DNA of 64,000 bases, from contig JALRME010000009.1 in assembly GCA_026120035.1 (NCBI GenBank), positions 372,001 through 436,000 on the forward strand, given 5' to 3'. Within the stretch, counting starts at the first letter, position 1; each line of letters opens with the position of its first letter. Below, in pieces: positions 22,659 through 35,340 of the stretch. Under the pieces are notes generated by a model. That model did not search any database. It saw only the letters and a program-made list of their open reading frames with translations, and was not told where the DNA came from. The translations under genes and the position numbers were made by a program. Source of the stretch: Coleophoma eucalyptorum. Lineage: Eukaryota > Ascomycota > Leotiomycetes > Helotiales > Dermateaceae.

Positions 22659-23420
22659 CTATTTCAAGGGAGGCACTGGCTCAACCTTCTTCACTACTCT
22701 GGCAGGAGACCCGATGGCTACAGACCAAGCCTCTATATCTCGAGTTACGACGCTGCTAGCACCAATGGTGCATCCGTCGCCGATTGTGACGCCGGGCATA
22801 ATGGTGACATGACCGCCAATCCAACAATCATTGCCGATAACTACTTCTCGCGCATACTCGACACCGTCACGCCGCGATTGAACACCAGTCTCATGAGTAG
22901 CGGCATAGATAGAAACATTAGGTCCGAACATGGTCCGATCTCCTATCGTCACAAAGCCGCAGTCGAGAATGGTCATACTAGATCCAGTCAGGAAGTGATT
23001 TTGCATCCATAAATTCTTGATGCTTACTTGAAATTTGCATAGAAGCCATTTCCGACAGATATATTACAGCCGTAATCGATGAAGAATGGAGGTTCGATGT
23101 AAACATCTTTTCCGACGCTTCCAATCATCTCTTTGAGTTTCGCCGTGCGGTCTCTTTCAAGGGACTCTGGCGTTGCATCATCAGGAAAGTCGGCGTTATA
23201 TTTGGTGGCAAGTCTTCGGGCTCGATGCCGAGCTGTCACTAATTCGGGTGCAAGGCACTTGTATCTGCTTCCAGTCAAACCGGGAGGCCATGCTGGTGGA
23301 GGGATACGAGACGAACAGCATTCCCGAGATCATCTTCTCGTAATCTTCGCACCATGGGATGTTGCGAAGGGTCTTTGCATGCTCGATGAGCTTTGAGTTC
23401 TTTTCCGTGCTTGCCACCAT
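22659..23420 (-). CDS. Maltose/galactoside O-acetyltransferase (hexapeptide repeat)
   Basis: Three exons, complement(22659-22977, 23028-23264, 23308-23420), give 222 residues. The N-terminal Mac domain reads WCEDYEKMISGMLFVSYKCL, continuing APELVTARHRARR after the first join. The left-handed beta-helix follows: PPFFIDYGCNISVGNGFYAN, FVTIGDRTMFGPNVSIYAATH with the catalytic His, then ENGVEYAREV-type spacing to VVIGNDCWIGGHVTIMPGV and the final IGSPARVVKKV. Family members transfer acetyl from acetyl-CoA to a sugar hydroxyl; they are cytosolic trimers. The first intron is very short (43 nt) but has a TTTGAC branch. Whether a fungal sugar is the true acceptor is not known. Confidence 0.92.
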
Positions 23421-24680
23421 CTTGACTTGAGGGGTCGGCTGGGTGATATTCAGACAGTGAGGATATGTTGGTACGAACGAACCTGCTACTTTTCAAGGAG
23501 GATGGAAGAGACGAACGGGGAACAGGCAAATTAAATTGACCTGGAGAGCAAGTTAAGTACCACTCGTGACGCTGAAGTAAGGCCAAAGTCAAGATGCGAC
23601 GGAGTAACTCTCGCTGTGTAATGTATCTTACGAAGTACCTTAAGTATGCAGGCGAGAGACGATGCACCGAAATGGAAGGCGATCGCGGAAGTGGAACCTG
23701 GGCCTGGGAATCTGCCGCGCTGCACTTCGGAAATATTTTCCCCCGGACCAGCCAGGCATTAGCATTACTGTAGATAAGACAAGGCGAAAGATTAACTTAG
23801 ATGCCATGTTCTCGACAAATTTCCCCTTTCGCTCCATAGTAGCCGCACTGGAGACCGCGGAATCCTATGCACCCCACGCACGCAGTAGTGGTGGTGGTGG
23901 TGCCTTAACGGTATGACTAATCGAATCCGGTCTCTTCTGTTGTTGCTCTCCCCCCCGCCAATACCTTCAACCCACCACGCTCTTGACTTCAATGCTCCCA
24001 AGCTTCATGCTTCAAACCGGCAACTATGGTCTGACCAAGAGCAACTTTGAGATACACTGTGCTTCTCCAGCCTCTCCCGCCAAGCCGCCAGGTCATCCTC
24101 TATACTGTATCCAAAGCACATGTTATGATCTGCACAGGGCCAAGCAGCCCGATTGGCCAGACTTTGCATCCAGGTGATTTCTATTGTGCACTGCTTCGGA
24201 CCACAAACCCGCCTTGGTACAGCCTGGCCAAGATCTAGAGTCCACCACACCACACACCAGACACCTTTTCCGTAGGTGTTCGGCCAAAGAAAAGCTAGCT
24301 GCCTTGAAAACCTTATAGCTTCAATAGCCGAAGTTGCAGCGATACTGCGATCCCTCCCTCTCCATACAGGAGGTCAGCCTCGACAGAGACTCCCTTAGTC
24401 AAGAGTGTTTGGGTCGGATTGTCTCAATCCAGGTAACCGCTGCAATCCTGTTACTCTAGACCTTCTCTACCTAGCTTTCCCCGAGGAGGTCACGACTTAA
24501 ATAGCGACTTGTCGCTGGACTGTTGTCATATCGCTGTGCAGACAAGCGTGGGTTATACTTCAACTCACACACCACATCACCCCTTAGCATCTCAGGAGTT
24601 GCACTTCACTTTTTGCGTGCATAGCTTTGCATTCTGGACCACCACATCTACGGAATATTGACGCTGAGCCGGTTGTCAGC
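23421..24680. promoter_or_regulatory. Divergent intergenic region, acetyltransferase / permease
   Basis: 1.26 kb between two divergent starts. No recognised gene; several short frames only. It includes a short GTGGTGGTGGTGG run near 23891. Confidence 0.4.
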
Positions 24681-26759
24681 ATGGAGCTCACGACCATCTC
24701 CAGTCCTCCCAACGTGCCAGCGTCCACAGGCGATGATAACATCACCACACTAGCCAGGCCTAGACGTGGAGCAGGGAGCATTGCTGATAGTATGGCGCAG
24801 AGCAAGAGTGACCTTGATGATGATATTTTACGTGCTCAAGGACACGAGGCAGCTATGCCTAGAGTCTTCTCCGTACTTTCGTCGGTTGGACTCGCCTTCT
24901 CCATCACAAATTCATGGATTGGATACCTTGTGAGTATTCATCGCAGACTTTCGATATCACAACTAAAACTCGACGTAGAGCAATTTCAGTCAGAATCTGA
25001 TCTATGGAGGTCCTCAATCCGTGGTATTTGGATTGATAGTGGCTTGCGCTATACAGTGGGTCATTACGTTGGGTCTCAGTGAACTCGCATCAGCATTTCC
25101 TGTGAGTCCTCCAGAGTATCCGCACAGAGCATTATTGATTTGAGACAGTCCAGTGGTGGTCAATATCATTTTGTTTACCTTATCGCGCCTGAAAAGCACA
25201 AGCGGTTTGCTGCCTTCCTTGTTGGGTGGCTGTCTATATTGGCATGGTGGATTGTGACGTGCGTTTGTCGATTTCCTATTCGCATGACAATATTAATATA
25301 TCTTCTAGGTCGTCGGGAATTTCACTGGCTGCCGCATCAATAGTCGGCATGGCAAGTTTTTGGGACAACAGTTGGGCCCCCCAGCAATGGCAGGTTAGCA
25401 AAGCAACTATTCACTTTTACGATACGGACTAACTAAGGGTGCAGGTCTATATCGTATACGTAGCCCTTGTTATTTTCACAAGTGAGTGAGTCTAGCTTGC
25501 TTAACGTTGCATTCACTAATGTGACAGTGCTCCCACTCATTTTCACTCCCAAAAAGATGCCTCGGCTTGTACAATTCACCCTCCTCGCCACGATCCTGGG
25601 TTTTCTGATTACGTTTATTGTCTTACTTGCCACTAAGGATTATACACGACCAGGTGTAAGCCTCCTTGGTTCTTGCTTAACGTTCAAACTCTTACTTTTT
25701 TAGTCGTCAATTACCACACCTGGTGAAGGAACTAGTGGTTGGGATCATAATACCGCATGGCTGCTTGGAGTTGTCAATGCTATGTACGCATTTGGTGCCA
25801 CGGACGCAGCGATTCATATCGCGGAAGAGATGAAAGAGCCTGGCAAAAGATTACCTCAGATCATGAACCTAACTATGCTGATTGGTTTACTTACAACTTT
25901 ACCCCTGGTTTTGGTAATGATGTTTGGCTTGCGGGATCTAGCTGCCGTAAATGCTGCAACTCTGGATAGCGCAGAAGTATTCTATCAAATGTCAGTGTAA
26001 TGTAGCCATCACCGATCTCGGTTGCTGACAACCCTCTAGCTCTCAAAGCAAGACCACGACGAGTGTCTTGATGTCCTGGCTCATCATGTGTTATGTTTGT
26101 AAGCTTGTCCAACAGATTTGGTTGTTCATACACTGACGTGTCAAAAGCTGCCATTCCATCCCAATGGGTAACTTCTGGAAGAATTGCATGGGCATTTGCT
26201 CGAGATGTAAGTTTTGTATGAAATCAATAATACGATTACTGACTCTGCACAGAATGGCGTCCCATATTCTAAATACTTTGTCCATATTGATCAAGAGCGG
26301 GGCTTCCCACTTCGAGCGACTGTCGCCGCGGCCTTGTTCACCATCTTCTACGGACTACTGTACCTTGCCAGTACCAGTGCTTTCAATAGTATCATCACGT
26401 CTGCGGTGCTCTTCTTGAATTTGACCTATGCTGTTCCTCAAGCCATCTTACTTTTCCAAGGTCGAGAGAAATCTTTACCACCACGACATTTGAATCTCGG
26501 AAAGTTTGGATACTTCTGCAATGCCTTCTCAACAGGTTGGATCGTGGTGCTAGGTGCTCTGGTTTGCTTCCCGCCCACGCTTCCAATATCCTATGGTGAT
26601 ATGAACTATACATCAGTTATAATCGTCGGCCTATTTGCTGTTGTTCTTGGATTTTGGTATGCCATTGGAAGGAATTTCGAAGGACCGACTTTCAACTGGC
26701 AAGAACTGAATGCTGCCAATCTTGCATCAGCTCAAGAAGCATATGTAAGACGTGTTTAA
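24681..26759 (+). CDS. APC-family amino acid / GABA / choline permease
   Basis: Ten exons, 24681-24929, 24979-25101, 25149-25258, 25309-25393, 25445-25481, 25528-25655, 25704-25990, 26040-26098, 26148-26206 and 26253-26759, encode 547 residues. All joins are GT-AG and restore a continuous 12-helix carrier. Marks: cytosolic N-terminus, then SVLSSVGLAFSITNSWIGYL, GLSELASAFPSSGGQYHFVY, WWIVTSSGISLAAASIVGMA, and the APC signature region AMYAFGATDAAIHIAEEMKE. These fit the GABA/choline (UGA4/HNM1-like) branch of plasma-membrane amine and amino-acid symporters. Substrate cannot be read from sequence. The start is the first ATG of the long frame, placing a hydrophilic tail of about 55 residues before helix 1. 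Confidence 0.93.
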
Positions 26760-28262
26760 TAGGCGAAACTTGGAGTCAGAATTATGTTTATTTTCTTATT
26801 GTTGGGGCCCGAAATCATATATATATATATATATATACGGAATGTCAAAAGATACTAATCATATAATTTGTATCAGTGAGTTGACATGAGGACATGAGTG
26901 AAAGCACATGAAGCCATCAATGCTTTAGAGTTCTACATTCGTCGACTCTCGATCTCGAAACACCCAACTATTGTAATATGGCCACCTCCAAGCATTTCAA
27001 ACTCTCCAGATTCAGCTCCTCCTTTTGCTTCACCCTCAATGGAAAGCCAAGCATCGCTTAACCCGCCTCAAAAACGTCCGCAATCATCTAATCCCCCTCA
27101 TCCCCCTTCGTACGACCCGACCTCACATCTCACGTAAATTTCAAGACCTTCGCCATTGGTATCAGAGAATCCTCCAGAATTGAGGTCAATCTCGTTCGTA
27201 TTTCAAGCAATTAAAACTTTGAATTCACAAACGATAGAGATCATTGCTTTTTCTTGGCATAATTTCGCAGCTTACCCCGGCTTTATCGTAGCTGCTTGAT
27301 GTTCAGCTGAGGAAACAGAATCTAGGGGAGGCGTATTTTGGAAGCCTGGTAGCTGAAAGTACCGTGTTACCCCTTTCATTTTGTACGGCCCGGTGACATA
27401 TTGGGTGATTTTAATCCTGGCTTTCATCAGCTTAGATTGTTGCTATGAACATGAGAACGGAAAATGGACGGTTCCGGGATGAGAGGACAGTGGCAACCGA
27501 TGAAGGGGCTAGTACTCTCACTAAGTTGATCTTCCCTTTGTCCATGTTCAATTTTCCAATTACACTCTGAGGGAAGTGATGGTGAAACGGATGGCGGCTT
27601 TTAATCTTTTTGTTTTACCTACATGTCAGTGGAGAAGTAGTAATATTCTTTCGAAATGTAACGTCACTGATGTCAGGAACGCTAGTTAGTGAAGGAAACA
27701 TCGCCAGAAACAGAAATAAACTTAAATTTAGCTAAGCAAGGTAAAATCTAGTAATATCCTACCTATGTAGCCGTTACACGGCAACTCCCCCCGTTACCTC
27801 ATAGCAATTACAATACAGGACGCACGAGGAATCACTAGCCAACGTCCCGTGACGGCAATGCTCCGCGAGGAGAAATCGCCCGCGCAAAAGTAAGAACAGA
27901 TCAAGAAGTCGTATATGCAAGTCATCATTCTTATACTTTACTTGGCTATTTGTTTAAGCTGCTTCCGGGCGATGACAGCGAGTAGGTAGGAAAGTAGGAT
28001 CGACATAGCCAAGCCTTTGGTGAGATCTCCTTCGCCCTTACATTTGGACAGGTCTTTGGTATTGGGACGTATGGGGAAATGTTGCTGCCTTGGAGATATG
28101 GAGAGGATATATAAGGAAGGGTTGGGGACATCGACATTGGGGATTTCGAGGAGACAATAGATAACAATCTTTACATGTATGATCCACGATTCTTCGCGGT
28201 GCAGACCTAAACAACAAAACTACTTCAAAATATTCGATTGCATAATTCAACACAAAGCCAAG
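26760..28262. other. Intergenic interval
   Basis: 1.5 kb, no recognised gene. A simple (AT)n run lies at its left end. A 79-codon plus frame at 26898-27137 is Pro/Ser-rich with no domain and is not called. Confidence 0.5.
26817..26837. repeat. (AT)n microsatellite
   Basis: Uninterrupted alternating A/T of 21 bases, 58 bp after the permease stop codon. Confidence 0.95.
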
Positions 28263-28881
28263 ATGTATCTCACTAACTTCCTCTGTTTAACCATGTTGTA
28301 TGTTGCCCATCCACCGTTTCCTACACCTCATTTTAGCAAAATGCCCCCGGGTAAAGCCCAATTAACACTCGAGTCTCGAAAGCACCCTCTCCCTCGCCAC
28401 ACCAGCACCACTGCCATCAGAGAGCCCCGATACTAGCTACAAGCCAAGCCCAAGCACCCGACCCTTCCAAATCATTGTTTCAACACCGGGACTCCCGACC
28501 TTCGCCGCCATGTACCTCACTGTGAACGGAACCGCAACCTCCACGCCCTCCAAAGCAGCAACCTGTCACATCAGCTCGACGCAACTCTACTGCTCCTCAA
28601 CCGTCCCCATTGGGGCCGGCACTGGGGCTTGGGAAGCGCTACTTGTGTCGCTCCAGGGCAAGGATTCCATTAACAGTGGCTGGAGCATAGGGGATGATGG
28701 GGAGTTGAAGTGGACGAATGCTAGATTTGAGAATGTGGATGCAACGTTCAAGTTTTTACTCGACGGTAGTTCGGGTGTGCCATCCGGTGTCTATGCCGTG
28801 TTGGGACCGTCGCCAATTACTGACTTGAGCCAATTGAGCACACCGGCGAAGTTGCTGACATCTGTGCCAAGTAATTGGTGA
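28263..28881 (+). CDS. Small secreted protein, unknown function
   Basis: Proposed two exons, 28263-28350 and 28421-28881 (70-nt intron, GTAAAG...ATCAG), give 182 residues. The N-terminus MYLTNFLCLTMLYVAH looks like a signal peptide. The mature part begins with a Ser/Pro-rich stretch (PDTSYKPSPSTRPF), then FQIIVSTPGLPTFAAMYLTV, a short Cys pair (CHISSTQLYC), and hydrophilic Gly/Ser/Thr-rich sequence to VPSNW. I do not recognise a family. The size, leader and Cys pair would fit a small extracellular or effector-like protein. Weak points: another donor inside exon 1 (GTATGT at 28298) could remove part of the leader, and the ATG at 28510 could be used alone. Confidence 0.5.
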
Positions 28882-29331
28882 GAACTGTTGCGGGACCGGG
28901 AAGATAGGAGACGGATGGAGCTTAAGGTTTTGCTTTGTCAGGTCCTTTGGGTTGTAGTAGGCTTATGGATTGACAAGACCACATCCTTCTAGTCTATAAA
29001 GCACATGTTTGGTCTACTTGAGCTTAGCTGGAAAATTGTACCTTTTGCCAGAGAAAAATCATCAGCGTAGAGCAATTCTTGCATTGAAACCGGACATACC
29101 TTGTATCCTGGGAGACATGTGTGGATATTTCCTTATACCAAGTGTCTTGCTGTCACCGTAGGTGAAAGGAACGCTTGTGAGATGACTTGCATCCCAGATG
29201 GGAGAATGGTTAGGAACAGTTTGGTAATATACTACATTCTGTGGTGTCTATGAATCATACTACTCTGTTACAAGTCCCAGCAAGCAATGCAACAACGTCG
29301 CTCTCCCCAGTATCAATCTCTTAACTCACAC
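28882..29331. other. Convergent intergenic interval
   Basis: 450 bp between the stop codons of two convergent genes; no gene seen. Confidence 0.5.
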
Positions 29332-31398
29332 CTACTCATCAGTAACCGAAGCAAACTTATCCGTCATGTTTTGCATCAGTGCCTCGTACTAGATTTATGT
29401 TAGCATCGTTTTGGGTGCCTACAGAATAAGGGACAGCTTACCTTCTTCACAATTACTTCCTCGCCATCGGTTGGAACCTCGAACTTCATGCTTCGCAGCT
29501 GAGATTGAAGCTCTCCCGTAGCCTCTCTAACCTTGGCCCAGTTTTGTCCCTGTGCAACAGCCTTTTGTGCCTCATCATGGAAACCCATCATAGCCTTCAT
29601 CATCCACTCAGTCTTGTACATAGGACAGAATTGATCGTAATCACTGTAACCATTCTGTTGCAGGAAATCCTCCTTGATCAATCCAGCAACATCCAGAGTA
29701 ATCTTATCAGGATCAGATAAGGCAGACTTTCCGACAAGCTGCACAACCTGGTCTAATTCTTCCGAGTCGGAAAGAAGTTGCTTGATACGATCACGAAGTC
29801 TTGGGAAATCTGGGAAATCTTTCTCGTAGTGCTTGTCCAAGACGGTGGTATACTTGCTGTAGGAAACCGAAGTGTTGACAGATGGGAAATGCTTTCGTTG
29901 GGCGAGCTTCTTGTCCAAACCCCAGAAAACCTGCACAATACCGAGAGTACTGCTAGTAACAGGATCGGAGAAATCACCACCAGGAGGACTGACAGCACCA
30001 ACGATACTGACACTGCCTTCACGGTCAGGTCCACCAAGAGCTTGAACCTTTCCAGCACGCTCGTAGAAACTGGCCAACTTGGCACCCAGGTAAGCCGGGA
30101 AACCTTGATCAGCAGGCATTTCTCCCAAACGACCAGAAATTTCACGAAGAGCCTCAGCCCATCGAGATGTGGAGTCAGCCATCATAGCGACATCCTTTCC
30201 TTGATCACGGAAATACTCTGCAACGGTAATACCAGTGTAGATAGACGCTTCACGGGCAGCGACAGGCATATTGGAGGTGTTGGCGATAAGGGTCGTTCGC
30301 TTCATGATAGGTTCCTTTCGACCGTCAATTTCAATAGAGAGCTCAGGGAAATCCATCAAGACTTCAGCCATCTCGTTTCCACGCTCACCACATCCAACAT
30401 AGATAATAATGTCACTGTTGGAGAATTTGGAGACGGACTGACTGATAACAGTCTTACCACAGCCGAAAGCACCAGGAATAGCAACAGTACCACCCTGAAC
30501 ACTAGGGAACAAGGCATCCAGAACACGCTGGCCAACAACGAATGGCTTATCTGCTGCGAGCTTCTCGGTGGATGGGCGAGGTACACGGACTGGCCATGTG
30601 TGCATCATCATGTATTCGGTCTTTTTCCCATCAAACTCAACCTCCAAGATCTTCTCGTCCACAGTGTAGCTACCCTTATCGGCAATGCGAGTGATAACAC
30701 CTCGTGCTCGGGGTGGCAGGAGAATCTTATGGTCGCTCAGGAGGGAGTTCTCCCATACGCTTCCCCAGATATCGCCTCCAGTGATGTGGTCACCAACCTT
30801 CATAGTGGGCGTGAACTCCCACTTCTTCTCTCTGTTAAGCGCTGGAGCAGAAACACCACGAGGAATATAGATACTGTTTGAAGTCTCGGCGATGGCCTTC
30901 AAAGGTCTTTGGATACCATCATAAATTGTCTCCATCAATCCAGGACCGAGTTCGACAGAGAGTGGCTTTCCAGTTCGAATGACGGGGTCACCAACAGTCA
31001 CACCAGCTGTTTCCTCGTAGACTTGAATAGTTGCCCGATCGGCCTCGATTCGAATGACTTCGCCGACAAGGTTATCGTGACCGACTGTGACCAATTCGTA
31101 CATTGCAACTCCGATCATGTTCTCCGCCACAACGACGGGTCTGGCAAGGATCAGTTATAGGCATGGGGGGAAGAGCGACATAAACAAACCCGGAGACAGA
31201 GTAGATAGTTCCTGTGTAAGTATCAGCAGTAGCTCAATCGTCCCCCAGGACTGCACAGGGGTTGACAAACCATATTGCTTCTCCTCTTCCTCTTCTTGAG
31301 GCTGGGCCTGAGCCTGAGCCTGCGCCTTCTTGTTCTTCTACAGCATGGAATCAGCTCTGCCAGAACCTATCAGGGCGCGTGAAGCTTACCGGAGCCAT
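29332..31398 (-). CDS. vma1: V-type H+-ATPase catalytic subunit A
   Basis: Five exons, complement(29332-29388, 29442-31140, 31190-31211, 31271-31337, 31390-31398), give 617 residues, the normal length. The 9-nt first exon encodes Met-Ala-Pro only and the third exon is 22 nt; together they yield a Gln/Glu-rich N-terminus and [20 protein letters not shown]. The Walker A loop GAFGCGKT, the catalytic [13 protein letters not shown] region and the ATPase alpha/beta signature [10 protein letters not shown] are intact; the end is [12 protein letters not shown]. The subunit hydrolyses ATP in the V1 sector to drive proton pumping into vacuoles and endosomes. There is no intein in the nucleotide-binding loop, unlike the yeast homologue. 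A 367-codon antisense frame over this exon is a shadow. Confidence 0.98.
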
Positions 31399-33283
31399 AT
31401 TGACGACGGTGCGAGCAATTGGACTTCTGAGGTGGACTGGAGATGATGGGGATGAAGCTGGAGGGGTGGGAGCTTCAGGCGTTGATGGTGTTGTTGGCAG
31501 CGGGATATTAGCAGGTCCGAAGCTTAGCTCCTCGTCAGTGGAGGTAAAGGTATGAGTGGACCGCGCAGTGTCCAGCGACAATTGATCGATATGCCTCTGT
31601 CGAAGGAGATCGTACAGTGAATTTTTTGCGCGCAACGATGGCCTGAGACCGAGATTCATACATACAATAGCAGACCAGAATATCAAAATAAGTCAGATCA
31701 GAGCAGAGCAAGCATGAATCCAGGGCAGCAGTGTAGTTGTTGCTGTGGATAGTAGTGATTAGAGACACGCCAAGGATCAATGCAGCAACTCACAGGCGAG
31801 GGCGAGTCGTGACAATGGTAGAGCTCAGCCACGAGCCAGGCAATAATACATCGTAGTACATAGTCGTAAGAGACAAAGACCGCGTTACCTAGTCTTGTCT
31901 TGTAGGGGCTTTTTTTTTTCATCTGTATGCCGCTTTTCCTGAGCTAAAAAGGCGGCCAGCTGAAGTACCGCTAGGCAAATTCTCTCTTGGGTCCTGATTC
32001 CTTAGGGCATTTCGGACGACGTACCTAGGGTACGGTACGGTACTTACATACTACCACCTCCCTAACTACCTTCCTGACATAGGTAGGAAGGACCTTGGCT
32101 GCTCGACATGTGTGACCAGAAGGGCTTTGCCTACAACCCAAATCCAGTTTGTACGCACCTCATGACGCCGGCCCTCACCTCCCCAACCAGACCTCACTGC
32201 ATAATTCATCACCACCGGAGGATGGGGTTTGTCCATCCCCAGCCCCCAGTCCCCCTCTCACCTCATACGCAAGGCGATAAGAAGAGATCCCGCCTGATTC
32301 CTGCAAGTGAATAGGCTGGCAGCAAGCATCCAGGCCACCCGCACGCACGTAACTTTTCGTACATGTCATGTCTACCTGTCTACCTGCCTGCCTGCCTGCC
32401 TGCCTTCCTCCCTGTACCTTCCCCGGCCCCAGTCCATTGTACTATTATCATGTGTCCCACGTCAACAACTTTGAACATGTTCCTTTAAGTAGCCCGCTGT
32501 CTCCATGTGGCTTGGATGTCAGGCTTGCTCCGTCCGTCCTCCTTCAGCGGGCGCTTCAAGCGACTATCGTGGGTACGCTCAGTCTAAAGGACTACTCCGA
32601 ACACACCCTAGCTTCCCGATCTCGTCCTGGGACCTTGACCTCGACTATTGAGAAGACGCAACAACGGCCTCTCTACTCCACCCCCAACACGGCGAGTCTG
32701 CTGGGACTCTCAGTAATGAAACTTACTGGTCCTCCGTGCAACGCATCTTTTACCAAATCGCTGCGGCAAGCGCACACGCCCTTCCACCATTCTTCGACTC
32801 TTCGCAAATCTAATTCGTGATAGCCGTAGCATCCAGCGCCCACCCGCGCTTCACATCTCGACCTCGAACACCACAGCACGACGTCCTATCTCTGGATGTG
32901 CTAACCTCCAGATCTCTCTTCAAACTGCTTAACCAAAGCGGCTCCCCGCTGTCGTCGCCCTGGCCGACGATCACTCTCTGAATCCTCACAACCCATTCAT
33001 TCACGACCACCCATCCACTACGTCCCCCTCCTTATCTCCCAGCACTACCATCTCAAACACAAACCAAGATTTAGTACAACTGCCCTTACTCTCAGAAGCC
33101 TCGAATCCAACAGTCGTTACGCAACAGGTTGCCGGAGCGTCTTCCGGGATAGCTCCTAGTCAGATTCTTGGCCGAAGACGTCGAGACTCCTCACCCAGTA
33201 CTGAAGAACTTTCGACAATCTCGCAGGGACAGCCATCGGCAGGTACCGAACTAAGCCGGAAACGCAGACGTGAGGACAAGAGA
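31399..33283. promoter_or_regulatory. Divergent intergenic region, V-ATPase A / Gid7
   Basis: 1.9 kb between divergent genes, including leaders. It contains (GGTAC)3 at 32029-32043 and a CCTG tetranucleotide run at 32384-32404. The frame leading into the Gid7 ATG is open from about 32930 without another ATG. Confidence 0.45.
32384..32404. repeat. CCTG tetranucleotide repeat
   Basis: About five tandem CCTG units within a C/T-rich stretch (32370-32430). The same unit type recurs near 62070. Confidence 0.85.
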
Positions 33284-35340
33284 ATGAAAGCAGAGGGGGA
33301 ATCTAGCAACTCGAATGGCACGTTGAGGTCATTTTCTAATGGTTCTGTGACTTCTCCCCAAAAAGCTGCCATGTCGAATCCCATGAATGGCACACGAAGG
33401 TTATCAGCCGGTACAAATGGATCTGGCACCAACGGCCATCAGACCAAACCCAAAACCCCATACTTTGGCCATGATCGAGAGGAGGTCACAAGAATACTGA
33501 TACAGGCATTAACCGACCTGGGCTATAACGGATCTGCAGGCGCCCTCAGTCTGGAAAGTGGATATGACCTGGAAAGCCCAACCGTCGCTGCATTTCGAAA
33601 TGCTGTGCTGCAGGGAGAATGGGCCGAGGCAGAAGCGCTCTTGTTTGGAGCTTCCATTGCAACGGAGGAAGGTGGAGTCAGTATACACGGGAATGGACTG
33701 GTTCTTGCGGATGGGGTTGATAAGGACATTATGAGATTCTGGCTGAGGCAGCAGAAATTCCTAGAATTATTAGAAGAAAGAGATACTGGGAGAGCTCTGA
33801 TGGTTCTACGCACGGAGTTGACCCCGCTATACCACGACACACACAAGTTACATTTCCTTTCAAGGTAAGGATTCTAGAACGCTCAACATGGAATACCGCT
33901 AATCCTCACGAATTTAGTCTTCTTATGTGTCAGTCGGCGGAAGACCTGAAAGAAAGAGCTGAGTGGGACGGCGCAGAAGGGGAATCACGATATCTTCTTT
34001 TGTCCGACCTTTCTAGTAAGTGAAGTGGTCCAGCTGAATTAGAAACCGTCTGACTGGAGTCTAGAGTGTATTTCACCCGCCGTTATGTTACCTGAGCACC
34101 GACTGGCGATACTTCTACAGCAAGTCAAGCGAAATCAAATATCACAATGTATATACCATAATACCGCGACATCGCCATCCCTGTACCAAGACCATAGTTG
34201 CGATCGAAACAACTTCCCACTAAGGACGGTTCTAGAGCTTGATAGACACTCTGGCGAGGTATGGCAGGTTAAATTTTCTCACGACGGAGCAAAGCTTGCA
34301 ACTTGTGGTGGCGATGGTTCTGTTCTGGTGTATGATGTCTCGACTTTCGACGTCATCCACACTTTCACAGACCACGATGGTGGGGTATGTTCACTTGCGT
34401 GGAGTCCTGACGATTCTATGATGGTCACATGCTCTCAAGACAAGCGGGCTCGGCTGTATAACATTGAGGTTCGTCTCTCGAAGTCCCTTTCCTCATCCGA
34501 TATTGATAGGTTTTTAGACTGGTGATCTGGTCAGGACGTTACCCAAGTTTGGAGAATGGGTTAGCTCTTGTGCCTGGGCCCCCGATGGCCAAACTTTCGT
34601 AACAGGATGCCTCGCGAAAGAACGTAATCTGTGCCAGTGGAATCTAAGTGGTGACCTGATATTTGATTGGGAACGTACTCATCGAGTTCAAGATCTGGCC
34701 ATATCACCTAATGGAAACCGATTGGTAGCCATGGACAACGAGAACCATATTCACGTGTATAATTTTGTAACTCGGGAGCTCGAATACGAGCTGGATTTAA
34801 AGGTCAACTTGAGCTGCGTCAGCATCAGCCAGAACTCCAAGTATCTTCTTATCAATAAGAACGATGGCGAGACTCGGATGGTAGAGATTGACACAAGAGA
34901 ATGTGTCCGCATGTTCCTCTCCAATGCCAAAGGTGGGAATTTTGCGATCAGATGTGCTTTCGGTGGTGCAAATGAAAGCTTCGTAATTACGGGCAGTGTA
35001 GGCAAGTAGCCCTTAACCAATACTATGATGCCATATACTAACTCATCTAGATGGCCACGTTTATATCTTTCATAAAGAAAACGGAACTCTCGTCGAGAAA
35101 TTAGAAGGCCACAAAAATGGATGTTGCAACGCTGTTTCTTGGAATCCAGCCAATCCTTGCATGTTCGCGTCTGCAGGAGATGATTTCAAAGTTCGGATGT
35201 AAGTTGCATTATATATAGATTTGGTGATAAGATATGAGACTGATATTTACTCCAGTTGGTCCAACGAGGAGCCCAAAGCGAAAACATCCAAGGCACTGAG
35301 ACAATCCAATGGTCATGAACGGAACTCGAACGGATGGTGA
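33284..35340 (+). CDS. gid7: Gid7/WDR26-like WD40 protein of the GID/CTLH ubiquitin ligase
   Basis: Six exons, 33284-33864, 33918-34015, 34065-34468, 34518-35001, 35051-35198 and 35256-35340, give 599 residues. Domain order: disordered Ser/Asn-rich N-terminus; LisH-like EVTRILIQALTDLGYNGSA; CTLH block TVAAFRNAVLQGEWAEAEAL; CRA-type part; MLPEHRLAILLQQVKRNQI; then WD40 repeats (RHSGEVWQVKFSHDGAKLAT, HDGGVCSLAWSPDDSMMVTC, GHKNGCCNAVSWNPANP). This is the WDR26/Gid7 arrangement; Gid7 helps assemble the E3 ligase that degrades gluconeogenic enzymes when glucose returns. The fourth intron is a GC-AG intron (35002-35050) confirmed by frame and by SVDGHVYIF across the join. The N-terminal start is uncertain: the frame is open further upstream but has no ATG. 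Confidence 0.93.
35002..35050 (+). other. GC-AG intron in the Gid7 gene
   Basis: The donor is G|GCAAGT, the classical strong context for GC donors; the acceptor is ATCTAG and the branch is ACTAAC. Reading frame and the WD-repeat sequence continue only with this splice. Confidence 0.88.

Noticed and set aside
29778..30881. 367-codon plus-strand frame over V-ATPase subunit A
   Set aside because: It is the antisense shadow of a highly conserved coding exon and has no recognisable domain.
29442..31140. Intein in V-ATPase subunit A
   Set aside because: The P-loop region GAFGCGKT and the flanks are uninterrupted and the protein has normal length (617 residues).
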